Assembly (NCBI GenBank): GCA_022842065.1
Contig: JALHQH010000075.1
Location: 1 to 45,970 of the forward strand
Direction of reading: 5' to 3'
DNA length: 45,970 nt
Source: Caldilineaceae bacterium
GTDB lineage: Bacteria; Chloroflexota; Anaerolineae; Caldilineales; Caldilineaceae
The translations under genes and the position numbers were made by a program. How positions within the stretch are numbered: the stretch's first letter is position 1; each line of letters begins with the position of its first letter. Shown here in pieces: positions 7,398 through 15,902 of the stretch. The notes below the pieces were generated by a model. It was not told where the DNA came from and searched no databases. It saw only the letters and a list, made by a program, of their open reading frames with translations.

Positions 7398-8762
7398 TTA
7401 TGTTCTCCGTACTTGCATCCATAAGTCACTAATGGTTGCAAAGCGCGTCTGTGCCAATGGTGTGTGCTGGGGCTTTTGCACAGTTAACACATCCCAACCG
7501 GCATTGCCTTCGAGCAACAACGGCCCCGTGGCGACCAACGCTACATCCCACCCCAAAAAGACGTAACCGGGAAACTGTTGATGCGCCCGTTGCGCTAAGG
7601 CTACCGCCGCCGCCCAATCCGGCAAGCGCCGCCCCGTGATCGGCGCCCCGGTGACAGGATGCTGATCCACACCAGCACTGAGCGGGTGATAGCTGTAGGC
7701 GCGCCCCAACACACCCGTTGCCAGGTCAATGGCGCTGTTGAGGCCATGTGTGTTGATAATATTGGCGTGCCAGGCCATTTTGAAGGTAGCGGCAATCACC
7801 TCGATTGCGCCATCCAGCGTGCGACCGGTGACAATGCGCGCTGTTGCCAACGCACAAGGCGAGAGATCGGCAATCGCCGGGTGATTGTACAAGCGGGGTT
7901 GCACCAGATAGTCGCGCGTTTGGCTCATCTTTGCCAGCATTGCCAACAAAGCGGCCCAGGGGATTGGCTCTCCTTGCGGCTTCTGGTAGCGATCTGCATC
8001 CAGTCGCTGCCAAACGTTAGCCCCTTCACCACGCGCACCGGTGACGGGTTTGACAAAGAGATCGCCCGTGGCGGTGGCTTGCCAGATCACGTTTCCCCCT
8101 TTACACACGGCCCAAATCGGCACGGTCGGCAAGCCCTGTATCGCACAAAGGAACGCAAATTGTACTTTGTTATCAATCGCCGGGTGGCGGTGATGGCGGT
8201 TGAGATAGGGCAGCAGGCTACTGGCTTCATATTGATGGATATATTGATCCACCAGCGGTCGCTGCGCTGGGCGATAGAGTTCGTAGTGATAGTAGGCGAC
8301 GGGGGGCAAGCTGTGGCGGAAGGCCAGCCAAAGTTGCTCCAGCCCCTGTCGCCAGACCGGTTTGCCGGTGCGTTTGGCGATCACCGGGGCGTATTGGCGC
8401 AGGTTTTGCCCAATCAACCAACCCGCGCGCAACGGCCAGGTGATCGTCAGGGCCAGTGCCAACACCCAGCGTAAAAACGGCCAGCGGCCCCGGACTTGAT
8501 GATGGCTGGCCCATAGCCGTAACTGCTGCCCGGCATCGGGAACAGACCAGGGCGACCAGTGGATGTATAGCGGGCAGTAGTCACTGTCACCAAATTTTTG
8601 CCCAATTTTTTGCGCCAGCGTTGCCAAAGAACGGCGGCTTCTTTCCACCCTATCGTGCAAGGAGTGGAATCCCGTTCGGTTTGGTGACGATACCTGCCGC
8701 TTTGTGGCGATGGCCGGTGGTACGAGCGATGCAGCAGGGGGTGTTTTAGGTGGTATGGTCAT
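7398..8762 (-). CDS. Sugar-transfer-associated ATP-grasp protein
   Basis: The 454-aa protein carries the ATP-grasp fold of the family found next to sugar transferases. Visible signs are the ATP-binding Lys in FVKPVTGARGEG (about residue 240), an Arg-rich central part, and the C-terminal metal/ATP block GWDVALVATGPLLLEGNAGWDV (about 405-428). Family members are thought to ligate a carboxylate to an amine or hydroxyl during cell-surface sugar or small-molecule assembly; the substrate is unknown. The start at 8762 overlaps the end of the epimerase gene by 17 bases and has GGAGG nine bases upstream, so it is part of an operon with the two genes before it. Confidence 0.82.
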   Translation of the reverse strand: MTIPPKTPPAASLVPPAIATKRQVSSPNRTGFHSLHDRVERSRRSLATLAQKIGQKFGDSDYCPLYIHWSPWSVPDAGQQLRLWASHHQVRGRWPFLRWVLALALTITWPLRAGWLIGQNLRQYAPVIAKRTGKPVWRQGLEQLWLAFRHSLPPVAYYHYELYRPAQRPLVDQYIHQYEASSLLPYLNRHHRHPAIDNKVQFAFLCAIQGLPTVPIWAVCKGGNVIWQATATGDLFVKPVTGARGEGANVWQRLDADRYQKPQGEPIPWAALLAMLAKMSQTRDYLVQPRLYNHPAIADLSPCALATARIVTGRTLDGAIEVIAATFKMAWHANIINTHGLNSAIDLATGVLGRAYSYHPLSAGVDQHPVTGAPITGRRLPDWAAAVALAQRAHQQFPGYVFLGWDVALVATGPLLLEGNAGWDVLTVQKPQHTPLAQTRFATISDLWMQVRRT

Positions 8763-9723
8763 GGGTGGATGCCTCCACTTGTCGAAACCATTGTACGGTT
8801 TTTGCTATGCCGGCGCTAAAGGTGGTTTGCGGGGCAATACCGGCTGCGCGCAATTGCTGATTGCACCCAAGCCAAGCGGTTACATCGCCGGTCCGTTGGA
8901 CGCCAGAAAAGTACAGACGGGTTGGATCTTCCCCTAATTCTTGCAATACGCGCTGCCCTACCTCGGCAATGGTTATGCCTTGCCCAGCGCAGAGGTTGAA
9001 GAGTTGCCCAGTCGTTGGGCGCTCTTCCGCCAGCCGTAGCAGCATATAGGCAGCATCATCCACATAGGTGAAATCGCGTACTTCGGTGCCAGTGCCCCAG
9101 AGCGAAATCATACCTTGTGTCTTGGTTGCTTTTTGGCAAAGATCGTAGATCACCTGCTTCCGCTGATCTGGTCCATAAAGCGAAAAGAGCCGGGCAATCG
9201 TTAGCGAAAAGCCGTAGGCTTGCGCAAAGAGACGCGCATACCCTTCCGCTGCCAATTTGCTCATGCCATAGGGTGTGATCGGGTGGGTCGGCGCCGTTTC
9301 CGTAATCGGTAGTTGTGCTGGCTCGCCGTAGACGGCGGCACTGGACGCAAAAACCAAATGACCCCGAAAGCAAATGGTGCGCAATGCCTCCAGCAGGTGA
9401 ACTGTCGCCAGCAGATTGTGGGTAAAATCGACGGTGGGTGCTTGTAGTGAGCCGCTATTCTCTGCTCGACCGGCAAGATGAAAAACCGTATCAACCGGAC
9501 GATCGGCCAAGATTGACGGCAACCGGGGGTCAGCCAGATCCAAGATAAGAAAGGTAGGGGGTACCGCACTTTGTGGACAAGGGTGGGATTGGTGTGGCGG
9601 GGTGCGCCCCAATCCAATCACAAAAGCGCCTTGCTGTAGCAGGTGGCGACAAAGCACGCGGCCTAAAAAACCACCTGCGCCCGTAACAAGAACGCGTCGA
9701 CCGCCAATGGACCCTGCACTCAT
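8746..9723 (-). CDS. NAD-dependent sugar epimerase/dehydratase
   Basis: The 325-aa protein is an extended short-chain dehydrogenase of the nucleotide-sugar epimerase/dehydratase family. It shows the NAD-binding TGAGGFLG near residue 15, the catalytic Ser in ASSAAVYGEP and the Tyr-x-x-x-Lys pair in PYGMSKLAAEGYA, then the family's RLFSLYGPDQRKQVI and RDFTYVDDAA blocks. It probably makes or modifies a UDP- or dTDP-sugar in the cytoplasm. Its ATG overlaps the TGA of the upstream glycosyltransferase gene (9720-9723), indicating translational coupling. It may supply the donor sugar for that transferase. The exact product cannot be told. Confidence 0.87.
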   Translation of the reverse strand: MSAGSIGGRRVLVTGAGGFLGRVLCRHLLQQGAFVIGLGRTPPHQSHPCPQSAVPPTFLILDLADPRLPSILADRPVDTVFHLAGRAENSGSLQAPTVDFTHNLLATVHLLEALRTICFRGHLVFASSAAVYGEPAQLPITETAPTHPITPYGMSKLAAEGYARLFAQAYGFSLTIARLFSLYGPDQRKQVIYDLCQKATKTQGMISLWGTGTEVRDFTYVDDAAYMLLRLAEERPTTGQLFNLCAGQGITIAEVGQRVLQELGEDPTRLYFSGVQRTGDVTAWLGCNQQLRAAGIAPQTTFSAGIAKTVQWFRQVEASTHDHTT

Positions 9724-11399
9724 ACGGTTTCCTGCTTGTGAACAACCCGTTCCAGAAAATCAGTCAGGCCGATTATTGGCGCTGGATCAGCATAAAAGCG
9801 TGTTTTGTTAGCGGCCATCTGTTGGCGGATCGCACTGCGCAACGTCGCATCTTGCCCCAACTGGATGGCAAGGGACAGGTAGTGTTCCAGCGAATCGGCG
9901 ATGGTGGCGGTAACGCCCATCTGGCGCAAAATGCCAGCGCTGACATGGCCGCGCAAAAAGGCTCCCGGCAGAGTGATGATCGGCAGATCATAGGCCAGTG
10001 CTTCCAGCGTGGTGGTGGCCCCCCCTACCCCAATGCTGTCCAAAAAGAGATCGGCGAGTTGATTCAGCCGGTGATACGCGCCATCGCTGAGGCGTGGCAG
10101 CAGGACGACATGCCGGTTTTTGTCGATCCCCGCCGCAACAAAAGCGGTTGTCAGCCGTTGGGCAAAACGCTTGCTGGCCGGTTCGCTCACCGAACTCTGT
10201 AAGAAGACAAATTGGCAATCGATACCGGCGCGTTGCAATGCTTGGGCAATTTGCGGGTAGAGCGTGTCGTATTGTGGCAAATATTTAAAGAGCGCCTGTC
10301 CACAAAAATAGATGACTGCTGCGTTACGCAACCCCAATGTTTCTCTGGTGACCTCGGCGCTGGGGGTCAGCGGTAGTGGCGTGTAATATAGGGATGTGTT
10401 GGGCAGCCGCACCAGCCGCTCGCTGTAGTGTACAGCAGCAGCCGGTGGCTCGATCAGCTCACCGCTGAGAAAATAGTCGATGGTAGGTAGACCACTGGTG
10501 ACGTAATTGGCCCACGTTGTACATTGACAAGGCGCCAGGCGCAACGCTGCTAACTGTGTTGTCACTTTGCGCATGCTCACTTCCGGGTAGATGAGAATAT
10601 CCGGTTGATCTGCGCGGATCCACTGCACCCAGCTTGCGAGGGGATGTTGCCCTTCATAAAATTTACCGGCGCGGGTGGCGGTAAAGCTGGCACGCGCCTC
10701 GGCGGTTGCGTGATCCTGTGTTTTGGTGAGGGAGTACCCCAGCAAGGTAAACCGTTGGGGGTCCAGTTGGGTGATCCAACCTTTGATGACATCCTTCCAG
10801 ACCGAGTGTTGATAAAACAAGCCAGAGACAATGCCCAGGCGGATCGGTTGCCCAGCCGCGCGCAGCGCAGGGACAGGTTGTACTTGCCATTGCGGGTAAC
10901 AGGTCGTCATCACCTGGCTGATCAGGCGACCATAACAGGCCATCAGCGCCAGGTCATCGCCATCCTGATATTGCAGATAAAAGGGATTTACCTGCCCGAT
11001 CACCTCTGCCAGGGCTTGTAATTGCGCGATTGTCGCAGTGCGAACCTGCTCGACTAGCTCTTCCAACTGCTGGTGATACGTGTTCCGCGCCCGTGCCACT
11101 TCGGCGGTGCTGCGATAGATCATTGGTAATTGCAGCATGGCACGGTAAAAGTGCGCCACCAACGAGGTTGGGGCTTGCACTAACGCTTGTTCACAACAGG
11201 CCAGCGCCTGTTCTGTTTCGCCCAGTTCGCGGCAGGCCAGGGCCAGGGCAAAATAGCTCTCCAGGTGCGCTGGTTCGAGGGCAATGGCCTTTTGGTAAAA
11301 AGGAATGGCTAAGGCCGCCAGTTGTGGTGCTGGCGGCCTTTCCAGATAGTTTTGCGCCATTTGCCGATAGCTGGTGGCATCGGTTGTGGAGGTGGACAT
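9720..11399 (-). CDS. TPR-containing OGT-like glycosyltransferase (GT41 type)
   Basis: The 559-aa protein has N-terminal TPR repeats (about residues 30-110; pattern A-x-x-x-Y-x-x-A-L-x-x-x-P) and a C-terminal O-GlcNAc-transferase/SPINDLY-like catalytic region. Recognisable blocks are IRLGIVSGLF with a following His, a middle FLQSSV segment, the donor-site block LADLFLDSIGVGGATTTLEALAYDLPIITLPG, and the RGHVSAGILRQMGV motif. The family transfers a sugar from a nucleotide-sugar to Ser/Thr (or Asn) of a polypeptide. The start at 11399 has AAGGGAA just upstream. It follows the lasso precursor gene by 185 bases on the same strand and overlaps the epimerase by four bases. A peptide or protein acceptor is likely, and the lasso precursor is one candidate (inference). 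Confidence 0.82.
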   Translation of the reverse strand: MSTSTTDATSYRQMAQNYLERPPAPQLAALAIPFYQKAIALEPAHLESYFALALACRELGETEQALACCEQALVQAPTSLVAHFYRAMLQLPMIYRSTAEVARARNTYHQQLEELVEQVRTATIAQLQALAEVIGQVNPFYLQYQDGDDLALMACYGRLISQVMTTCYPQWQVQPVPALRAAGQPIRLGIVSGLFYQHSVWKDVIKGWITQLDPQRFTLLGYSLTKTQDHATAEARASFTATRAGKFYEGQHPLASWVQWIRADQPDILIYPEVSMRKVTTQLAALRLAPCQCTTWANYVTSGLPTIDYFLSGELIEPPAAAVHYSERLVRLPNTSLYYTPLPLTPSAEVTRETLGLRNAAVIYFCGQALFKYLPQYDTLYPQIAQALQRAGIDCQFVFLQSSVSEPASKRFAQRLTTAFVAAGIDKNRHVVLLPRLSDGAYHRLNQLADLFLDSIGVGGATTTLEALAYDLPIITLPGAFLRGHVSAGILRQMGVTATIADSLEHYLSLAIQLGQDATLRSAIRQQMAANKTRFYADPAPIIGLTDFLERVVHKQETV

Positions 11400-11459
11400 G
11401 ATTCCCTTGTGCAACAAGCGTGCCTTACATGCTAGTTTAGGCTATTCCGAAGCATTAAC

Positions 11460-11530
11460 TATACAGGTCGTGCTACGTGATTCGTGCTACGTCGCTGGTC
11501 AGATCACGAATCACGCAGTACGAATCAGCC
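11460..11530. repeat. CGTGCTACGTGATTCGTG simple repeats
   Basis: Direct and inverted copies of the words CGTGATTCGTGCTACG and ACGAATCACG lie between the precursor gene and the glycosyltransferase. They are relatives of the larger array at 21919-22064. Confidence 0.5.
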
Positions 11531-11535
11531 TTCTG

Positions 11536-11563
11536 GTATCGTTATTTTTACTGAACAGCCTTA
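11536..11563. repeat. 28-bp dispersed repeat, copy 1
   Basis: This 28-base sequence, starting GTATCGTTATTTTTACTG and ending AACAGCCTTA, is identical to 22114-22141. Here it lies 21 bases downstream of the stop codon of the lasso precursor gene. In both copies the GTGATGCGT-type simple repeats begin next to its left end. Confidence 0.85.
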
Positions 11564-11584
11564 GAGACAGCTATCGGTTACTTG

Positions 11585-11761
11585 CTAACTACCAGCAGTT
11601 GGCTTACAGGTGAACGATTCAGGGTTAGTCGGAGAGCTACCAGCTTGTGTCTGTTCGATATCCAAAATCGTGAGCTTGGGGGTATGCCAATGTTTAAGGC
11701 TGCGTTGCGCGTTGCTGGTATTGGTGACTGCTTCGGCGGCTAAGTTTGTCGGTTGGGTCAT
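11585..11761 (-). CDS. Lasso peptide precursor (predicted)
   Basis: The 58-aa peptide begins at an ATG with AAGGAG at the right distance (11768-11773 region) and starts 35 bases after the cyclase gene. Its leader ends in W-x-T-P-K-L-T-x-L-x(4)-T-Q, matching the lasso leader pattern aromatic-x(2)-P-x-L and the Thr at position -2 before the cleavage site. Cutting after Gln39 gives the 19-residue core AGSSPTNPESFTCKPTAGS, with an acidic residue (Glu48) exactly at core position 9, so an Ala1-Glu9 macrolactam ring and a 10-residue tail are predicted. The core ends in Ser, the residue phosphorylated in kinase-containing lasso pathways such as paeninodin. The single Cys is not explained. Function is inferred from the neighbouring protease, recognition element and cyclase. 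Confidence 0.82.
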   Translation of the reverse strand: MTQPTNLAAEAVTNTSNAQRSLKHWHTPKLTILDIEQTQAGSSPTNPESFTCKPTAGS

Positions 11762-11796
11762 AAAAAGCTCCTTACGGTGAATGGTGTTTACAAACA

Positions 11797-13707
11797 TTAC
11801 ATCAACTGTTGAATGGAAAAACATGTGAGCGCGTTTTGGATACCAGTCATCTGGCTCGGTTTCAGTTGTGTGATTTTTTTTCTCACCTCCTTTAAACTGG
11901 TCAATTGAATATAGTGCGCAAGACGTGGGGGATGCGGTTGCGCCAAGACCAGATCGAGCCACTGGGGGAATAGCTGGCGATAGGTCTGTTGCACAATGCC
12001 TACAGCGGCAGGGTCATTCTTGGGCGGGTTCCAGGGCATCGTTGTTGGTAGAATTCCTTGCCCCGCCCGCCGCAAGAGGGAGCGTGTCCGCCCGTGCAAA
12101 GAAAATTGCTCGGCTGGAATGCCGAGACAAAACTCAACAATACGGCGATCCAGCAACGGGTAGCGATAGACAAGCTGATGACGTGCGCCGTTGGTTGTCC
12201 AATCTTCCAAGCGGCGGGTCAAGTGACCATAGGCTAACCGCAAACGCTGGGTCGCATGGATCTGGGGCTGATTGCGAAAAGGTGGACTCTGCAATGCCGT
12301 CACGGCTGCTTGCTGACGGTGGGCAAAGGTTGGCTCGATATAACAATAGGGGTAGCGATTATCTGGTTTTCCGCCCATCAACCGCCGCCAAAGCGCTTCG
12401 GGCAAAAGCGGATAGCCGGCAAAGCGATAGAGTTGGAAACCCCACCGTTTGGCCTGGCGTAGCAGCGACACTGGCTCGCCACTATTATGAACCCGCTGCT
12501 CAATCTGGCGATAGAGTTGTCGCCAGTTGCCCTGCATCACCAGTTCCGCCAGATAATCGCTGGCATCAATCGAAACGACCTCATCGCCACCCCAGCCGGA
12601 AAGCAACACACGGAGATTGGCGGCTTGGGCTTGTTGCTGCACCTGTGCTTCGCGCCAGATCATCTCGGTGGGTTCGGTGGTGACATCGCGTTGCAGCACC
12701 GCCAATGCTTCGTTGACACCCGTGGTCAGATAGTGACAGGTCAACCCTTCCTGGGTACAGACCGCCGCCACCATGTGACGTTCATCGGTTACGGCCTGCT
12801 CGTCTGGCCTGATGGGTGGCGACCAGGAAAAAGTGGTCAAGGCTTTGTCGCGTTGGCGCAGGCTTTGGCTGGCCAACGCAGTTACGGTGGATGAATCTAA
12901 CCCACCGCTCAGGTGTGACCCTACAGCAAAGGGTGTGCGCAGGCGACAAGTCACCGCCTGTCGCAGCAAGTCGCGCAGGGCTTCCGCATAGGCTTCATCC
13001 GTGGCAAAGCGTACTTCCGCTGCCTCTGCTGGCGACCAATAACAGGCCAACTGCGTTCTCTCTGCCGTCACCGTGAGTGTGTGGGCAGGTGGCACTTTGA
13101 CAATGCCGTCCCAAAAGGTATAGCGTTTTTGGGCAGCGTAGGTCTGCTGTTGTAGATAAGCGGCTAACAACGGCTCATAAAGCTGCTTGGGGACAGACGG
13201 ATGTGCCAGCACACCTTTGATGTCGGAGGCAAAGATAAAGTGTTGGTTATTTTCATAATAGAGCAACGGTTTGTTGCCAAAAAGATCACGGGCGCAGAAG
13301 AGTTGCCGCTGCCGACCATCCCAAATGACAAAGGCAAAGTCACCGAGCAATTTTTCGACACAGGTCGCTCCCCATTTTTCATAGGCCAGCAAGATCAGCG
13401 TGCTATCAGGCATGGTGCTTTGTGCGGATGGCGGCACTGCCAGCAGGGCAAACAACTCGGCGCGGTTGTCCAGCCAGGCATCGGCGGTGATAACCAGATC
13501 GCGCCAATGCGGATGGGCAATGGGCAATTGTTCCGCTATGGATTCGGGGGTCGTGTGTAACATGCTATGCCCCAGGCCGACGGCGCCAGCGATCCACTGC
13601 CCATGACCATCCGGCCCCCAAACCGCCATCGCCGCCGCCAGAGGTGCGAGGCTTTGCGCGGTGATAGGTGCATCGTCTTTGTGAAAAATACCGTAGATCC
13701 CGCTCAT
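11797..13707 (-). CDS. lasC: Lasso peptide macrolactam synthetase (asparagine-synthetase-like cyclase)
   Basis: The 636-aa protein has an N-terminal class-II amidotransferase-like domain and a C-terminal asparagine-synthetase ATP-pyrophosphatase domain with SGGLDSS at about 267-273. The start Met-Ser-Gly-Ile-Tyr-Gly-Ile-Phe has Ser where true glutamine-using enzymes have the nucleophile Cys2, so it should not release ammonia. This is as expected for a lasso cyclase, which activates the side-chain carboxylate of the ring Glu/Asp as an AMP ester and lets the core N-terminus attack. The start at 13707 overlaps the TGA of the upstream B1 gene (ATGA), indicating coupling. A longer frame to 13815 lies inside that gene and is rejected. 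Ordinary AsnB is the alternative, made unlikely by Ser2 and context. Confidence 0.88.
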   Translation of the reverse strand: MSGIYGIFHKDDAPITAQSLAPLAAAMAVWGPDGHGQWIAGAVGLGHSMLHTTPESIAEQLPIAHPHWRDLVITADAWLDNRAELFALLAVPPSAQSTMPDSTLILLAYEKWGATCVEKLLGDFAFVIWDGRQRQLFCARDLFGNKPLLYYENNQHFIFASDIKGVLAHPSVPKQLYEPLLAAYLQQQTYAAQKRYTFWDGIVKVPPAHTLTVTAERTQLACYWSPAEAAEVRFATDEAYAEALRDLLRQAVTCRLRTPFAVGSHLSGGLDSSTVTALASQSLRQRDKALTTFSWSPPIRPDEQAVTDERHMVAAVCTQEGLTCHYLTTGVNEALAVLQRDVTTEPTEMIWREAQVQQQAQAANLRVLLSGWGGDEVVSIDASDYLAELVMQGNWRQLYRQIEQRVHNSGEPVSLLRQAKRWGFQLYRFAGYPLLPEALWRRLMGGKPDNRYPYCYIEPTFAHRQQAAVTALQSPPFRNQPQIHATQRLRLAYGHLTRRLEDWTTNGARHQLVYRYPLLDRRIVEFCLGIPAEQFSLHGRTRSLLRRAGQGILPTTMPWNPPKNDPAAVGIVQQTYRQLFPQWLDLVLAQPHPPRLAHYIQLTSLKEVRKKITQLKPSQMTGIQNALTCFSIQQLM

Positions 13708-13997
13708 GATTGGATGGTGACAAGCCCAGCATCGACCAACGCTTGCGCAAAGACGGCGACTTCCTGTTGACACGTTTCGGCATCGACCGCAAATTCTTGG
13801 CGTAGGGTTGCGCATAGATCAGCCAGGCTTTGTGGTTGCGCCAACAGCGCCCAAACGCGACTGCCCACCTCGTCCAACCCGTAGTAGTTGTTGCGGGTCA
13901 AACTCATCATCACTGTCTCATCCCCCATCTCTGCCGCCATGATATCCGCGTTGCGTTGTAGGCGTGTCGTTGGGGTTACATAGGTTGTCATTGTCAT
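13704..13997 (-). CDS. lasB1: PqqD-like RiPP recognition element (lasso B1)
   Basis: The 97-aa protein has the PqqD fold pattern: LxxNxDIxAxEMGDE, then a beta-hairpin and the block YYGLDEVGSRVWALL, followed by a three-helix half. Such proteins bind the leader peptide and hand it to the protease and cyclase. The ATG at 13997 follows AGGAGGT. It is translationally coupled to the cyclase gene. In two-part lasso systems this protein (B1) works with the separate cysteine protease B2, here encoded at the head of the operon. Confidence 0.9.
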   Translation of the reverse strand: MTMTTYVTPTTRLQRNADIMAAEMGDETVMMSLTRNNYYGLDEVGSRVWALLAQPQSLADLCATLRQEFAVDAETCQQEVAVFAQALVDAGLVTIQS

Positions 13998-14098
13998 ACT
14001 TACCTCCTGTTTTTACGGGTTAAACCGGGGCTAGAATCGTAAGTACGGTTTGTAACCGCGCCTATGATCTCAATCTGCTAGATTTGTGTTGAGCCTTT

Positions 14099-14971
14099 TT
14101 ATGCTTGAATTTCCCCGTTCTCGCTCAAATAGCCAAAGCGGCGCATCACCGCCCCGTGATCGTACACGATCCGTTGTACTTGTTCTGTCGTCAAGACAGT
14201 GCGCCAATCGCCACTTTGGCCTTTGCGGAAAAAAGAGGTGGCCGCCGCGGCTTTTTCTTTAAAGCCAGTTGTCTGTTCTTGTTGCTGCAACTTGGCAAAA
14301 GTGGCATGGTGCAAGGCGCGTTGCAAACGAATTTCCTCAACCGGTAAACCGGCAAAATGCAATGCTGCCCCAAAGGTGCCAACTGGGTCGCGCAGCATCT
14401 CCTCGTAGCGCATCAAGTGCAGGGCTAGATCGGGTTCAGTCAACCAACTTTGCACATGCGCGCTCCAACTGCGCAAAGTTTGTGGCAATTGAATGGGCAA
14501 ACGTTGCCGCTGCTCACCTGTCCGTGCTTGTGGGTTGCCCATCCAATCAATCGTTTGATCGATCGCTTGGTGATTATGGTGCGCATAGGAGACGACTACA
14601 TCCAATGGGTTGCGGATCAGATAGATTGCCCCTTTTGTGGCTGTTTTAGAAAGTAACGGGATGCCTTGTGGGGTGTAGGTAAAGGCATCGTGAACTTTCA
14701 TAAAGATCGGTTCAGCGTTCGCCGCCGTGGTTTCGGCAACCAGTTGTTCATACAGCATTGGGCGGAACGCTTCGATCTCGGCTGGTGTCAGGTCAGACGC
14801 TTCCACCCCAAGTACATCATCAAAAAGCAGCCGATCACAGGCGAGCGGTGTGCGTTCTAAGGCGTTGATGTTGGCCGGCTGCGGGTTGTTGCGCAGATAG
14901 TTGGTCAATACAATGCGTAACCAAGTATTGCCCGATTTGGGATAGGAGGCCAGCCAGATGATCTTGCCCAT
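14099..14971 (-). CDS. PAPS-dependent sulfotransferase
   Basis: The 290-aa protein is a cytosolic-type sulfotransferase. Near its start is the 5'-phosphosulfate loop SYPKSGNTWLR (about 8-18), and the 3'-phosphate-binding block IRNPLDVVVSYAHH lies in the middle; a C-terminal FRKGQSGDWR matches the family's RKGxxGDWK co-substrate motif. It moves a sulfo group from PAPS to a hydroxyl or amine of a small molecule or peptide. The start at 14971 is five bases after the kinase stop; a longer frame (to 15028) overlaps the kinase gene. As an inner gene of a lasso operon, its likely acceptor is the lasso peptide or its precursor (inference). A 102-base gap to the B1 gene downstream shows no other gene. 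Confidence 0.88.
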   Translation of the reverse strand: MGKIIWLASYPKSGNTWLRIVLTNYLRNNPQPANINALERTPLACDRLLFDDVLGVEASDLTPAEIEAFRPMLYEQLVAETTAANAEPIFMKVHDAFTYTPQGIPLLSKTATKGAIYLIRNPLDVVVSYAHHNHQAIDQTIDWMGNPQARTGEQRQRLPIQLPQTLRSWSAHVQSWLTEPDLALHLMRYEEMLRDPVGTFGAALHFAGLPVEEIRLQRALHHATFAKLQQQEQTTGFKEKAAAATSFFRKGQSGDWRTVLTTEQVQRIVYDHGAVMRRFGYLSENGEIQA

Positions 14972-14976
14972 GATGG

Positions 14977-15885
14977 CTACTCTCTCTCCCAATCGGCGGC
15001 TAGGCGTTGGGTCAATTCTTCCAAGCAAAAAACAGCCGCTGGACGGGTAACGCGCGCTACGCGTACTTGTTTGGCAATCTGTGTCAGTTGTTGAAAATGT
15101 TGCTGGCGCATCCCCAGCCCAGCTAAGAAGCGTTGGCGATAGGTATGCGCCACCAGTGTCTCCATTTTTTGCAAGTGCGCCAATGGCTCAATCTGCCAGT
15201 GATTCAGGTTGCTGGGAGTAAGCAGATAGACGGCGTGCAGAGGCAGCGGCGTTGGATCAAAATCACCCTGTAGGGAGAGCGCATACTTTTCCAATTCAGG
15301 ACGCACCCGGCGGGTGGCGACTGCGGTTAATGCCAACTTCTCGGTGGCGTCTGCCCACAACTTCAGGTGAGCCAAGCCTGGGTACACCAAGGCTTGTTGG
15401 GTTGCGACATCATAGATAAGCGAGCAAACATCATCGGCCAAGACGCGGTAGCCCCGCTGGTGAAGGGCTGCCGCTAGCGTCGATTTGCCCACCCCTGATG
15501 GCCCCGTAAAGACAACGGCGCCACGCTCGGTCTCTACGGCACTGCCATGCAAGATGACCTGGCCGCGTTGATGTAAGAGCGCGCCGAGGACAGACCCGAG
15601 CAAAAAGAGGCGGATGGTCTCTTCAGCGCTATCTGCGGCCGGTTCAACCGTAATCTGCTTGCCATCCTGCACCCAAAAACGGGCAACCTGGTCAAGCTTG
15701 AGCAAGAACTGATTGGGTTTGGCTTGGTAAAGGACGCTCTGTTTGGCTGGGTTTTCCAGTGCGGTTGGCGTTGGCCCCAGACGAATGCAGAGATCGGGGC
15801 CATGTCCATTCGGTTCGACTGGTGCAAGTTCGGGACAACACAAGTCGGAAGTTATATATAAACCATGAGCGAAATAGTGATACAT
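14977..15885 (-). CDS. HprK-like kinase of the lasso operon
   Basis: The 302-aa protein resembles the C-terminal kinase part of HPr kinase. It has ILHGSAV (His113), the P-loop GPSGVGKS (about 128-135) and the second metal/nucleotide site VLADDVCSL (about 148-156), but no HPr-binding N-terminal domain. Kinases of this type in paeninodin-like clusters phosphorylate the C-terminal Ser of the precursor. The neighbouring precursor here does end in Ser, which fits. The start at 15885 lies 17 bases after the B2 stop. The family context is established knowledge; activity on this precursor is inferred. Confidence 0.85.
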   Translation of the reverse strand: MYHYFAHGLYITSDLCCPELAPVEPNGHGPDLCIRLGPTPTALENPAKQSVLYQAKPNQFLLKLDQVARFWVQDGKQITVEPAADSAEETIRLFLLGSVLGALLHQRGQVILHGSAVETERGAVVFTGPSGVGKSTLAAALHQRGYRVLADDVCSLIYDVATQQALVYPGLAHLKLWADATEKLALTAVATRRVRPELEKYALSLQGDFDPTPLPLHAVYLLTPSNLNHWQIEPLAHLQKMETLVAHTYRQRFLAGLGMRQQHFQQLTQIAKQVRVARVTRPAAVFCLEELTQRLAADWERE

Positions 15886-15902
15886 CAGGTTGATCCAAGC
15901 GT

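Noticed and set aside
13708..13815. Longer start for the lasso cyclase
   Set aside because: It would overlap the B1 gene by over 100 bases; the ATGA overlap and the family start Met-Ser-Gly-Ile fix the start at 13707.
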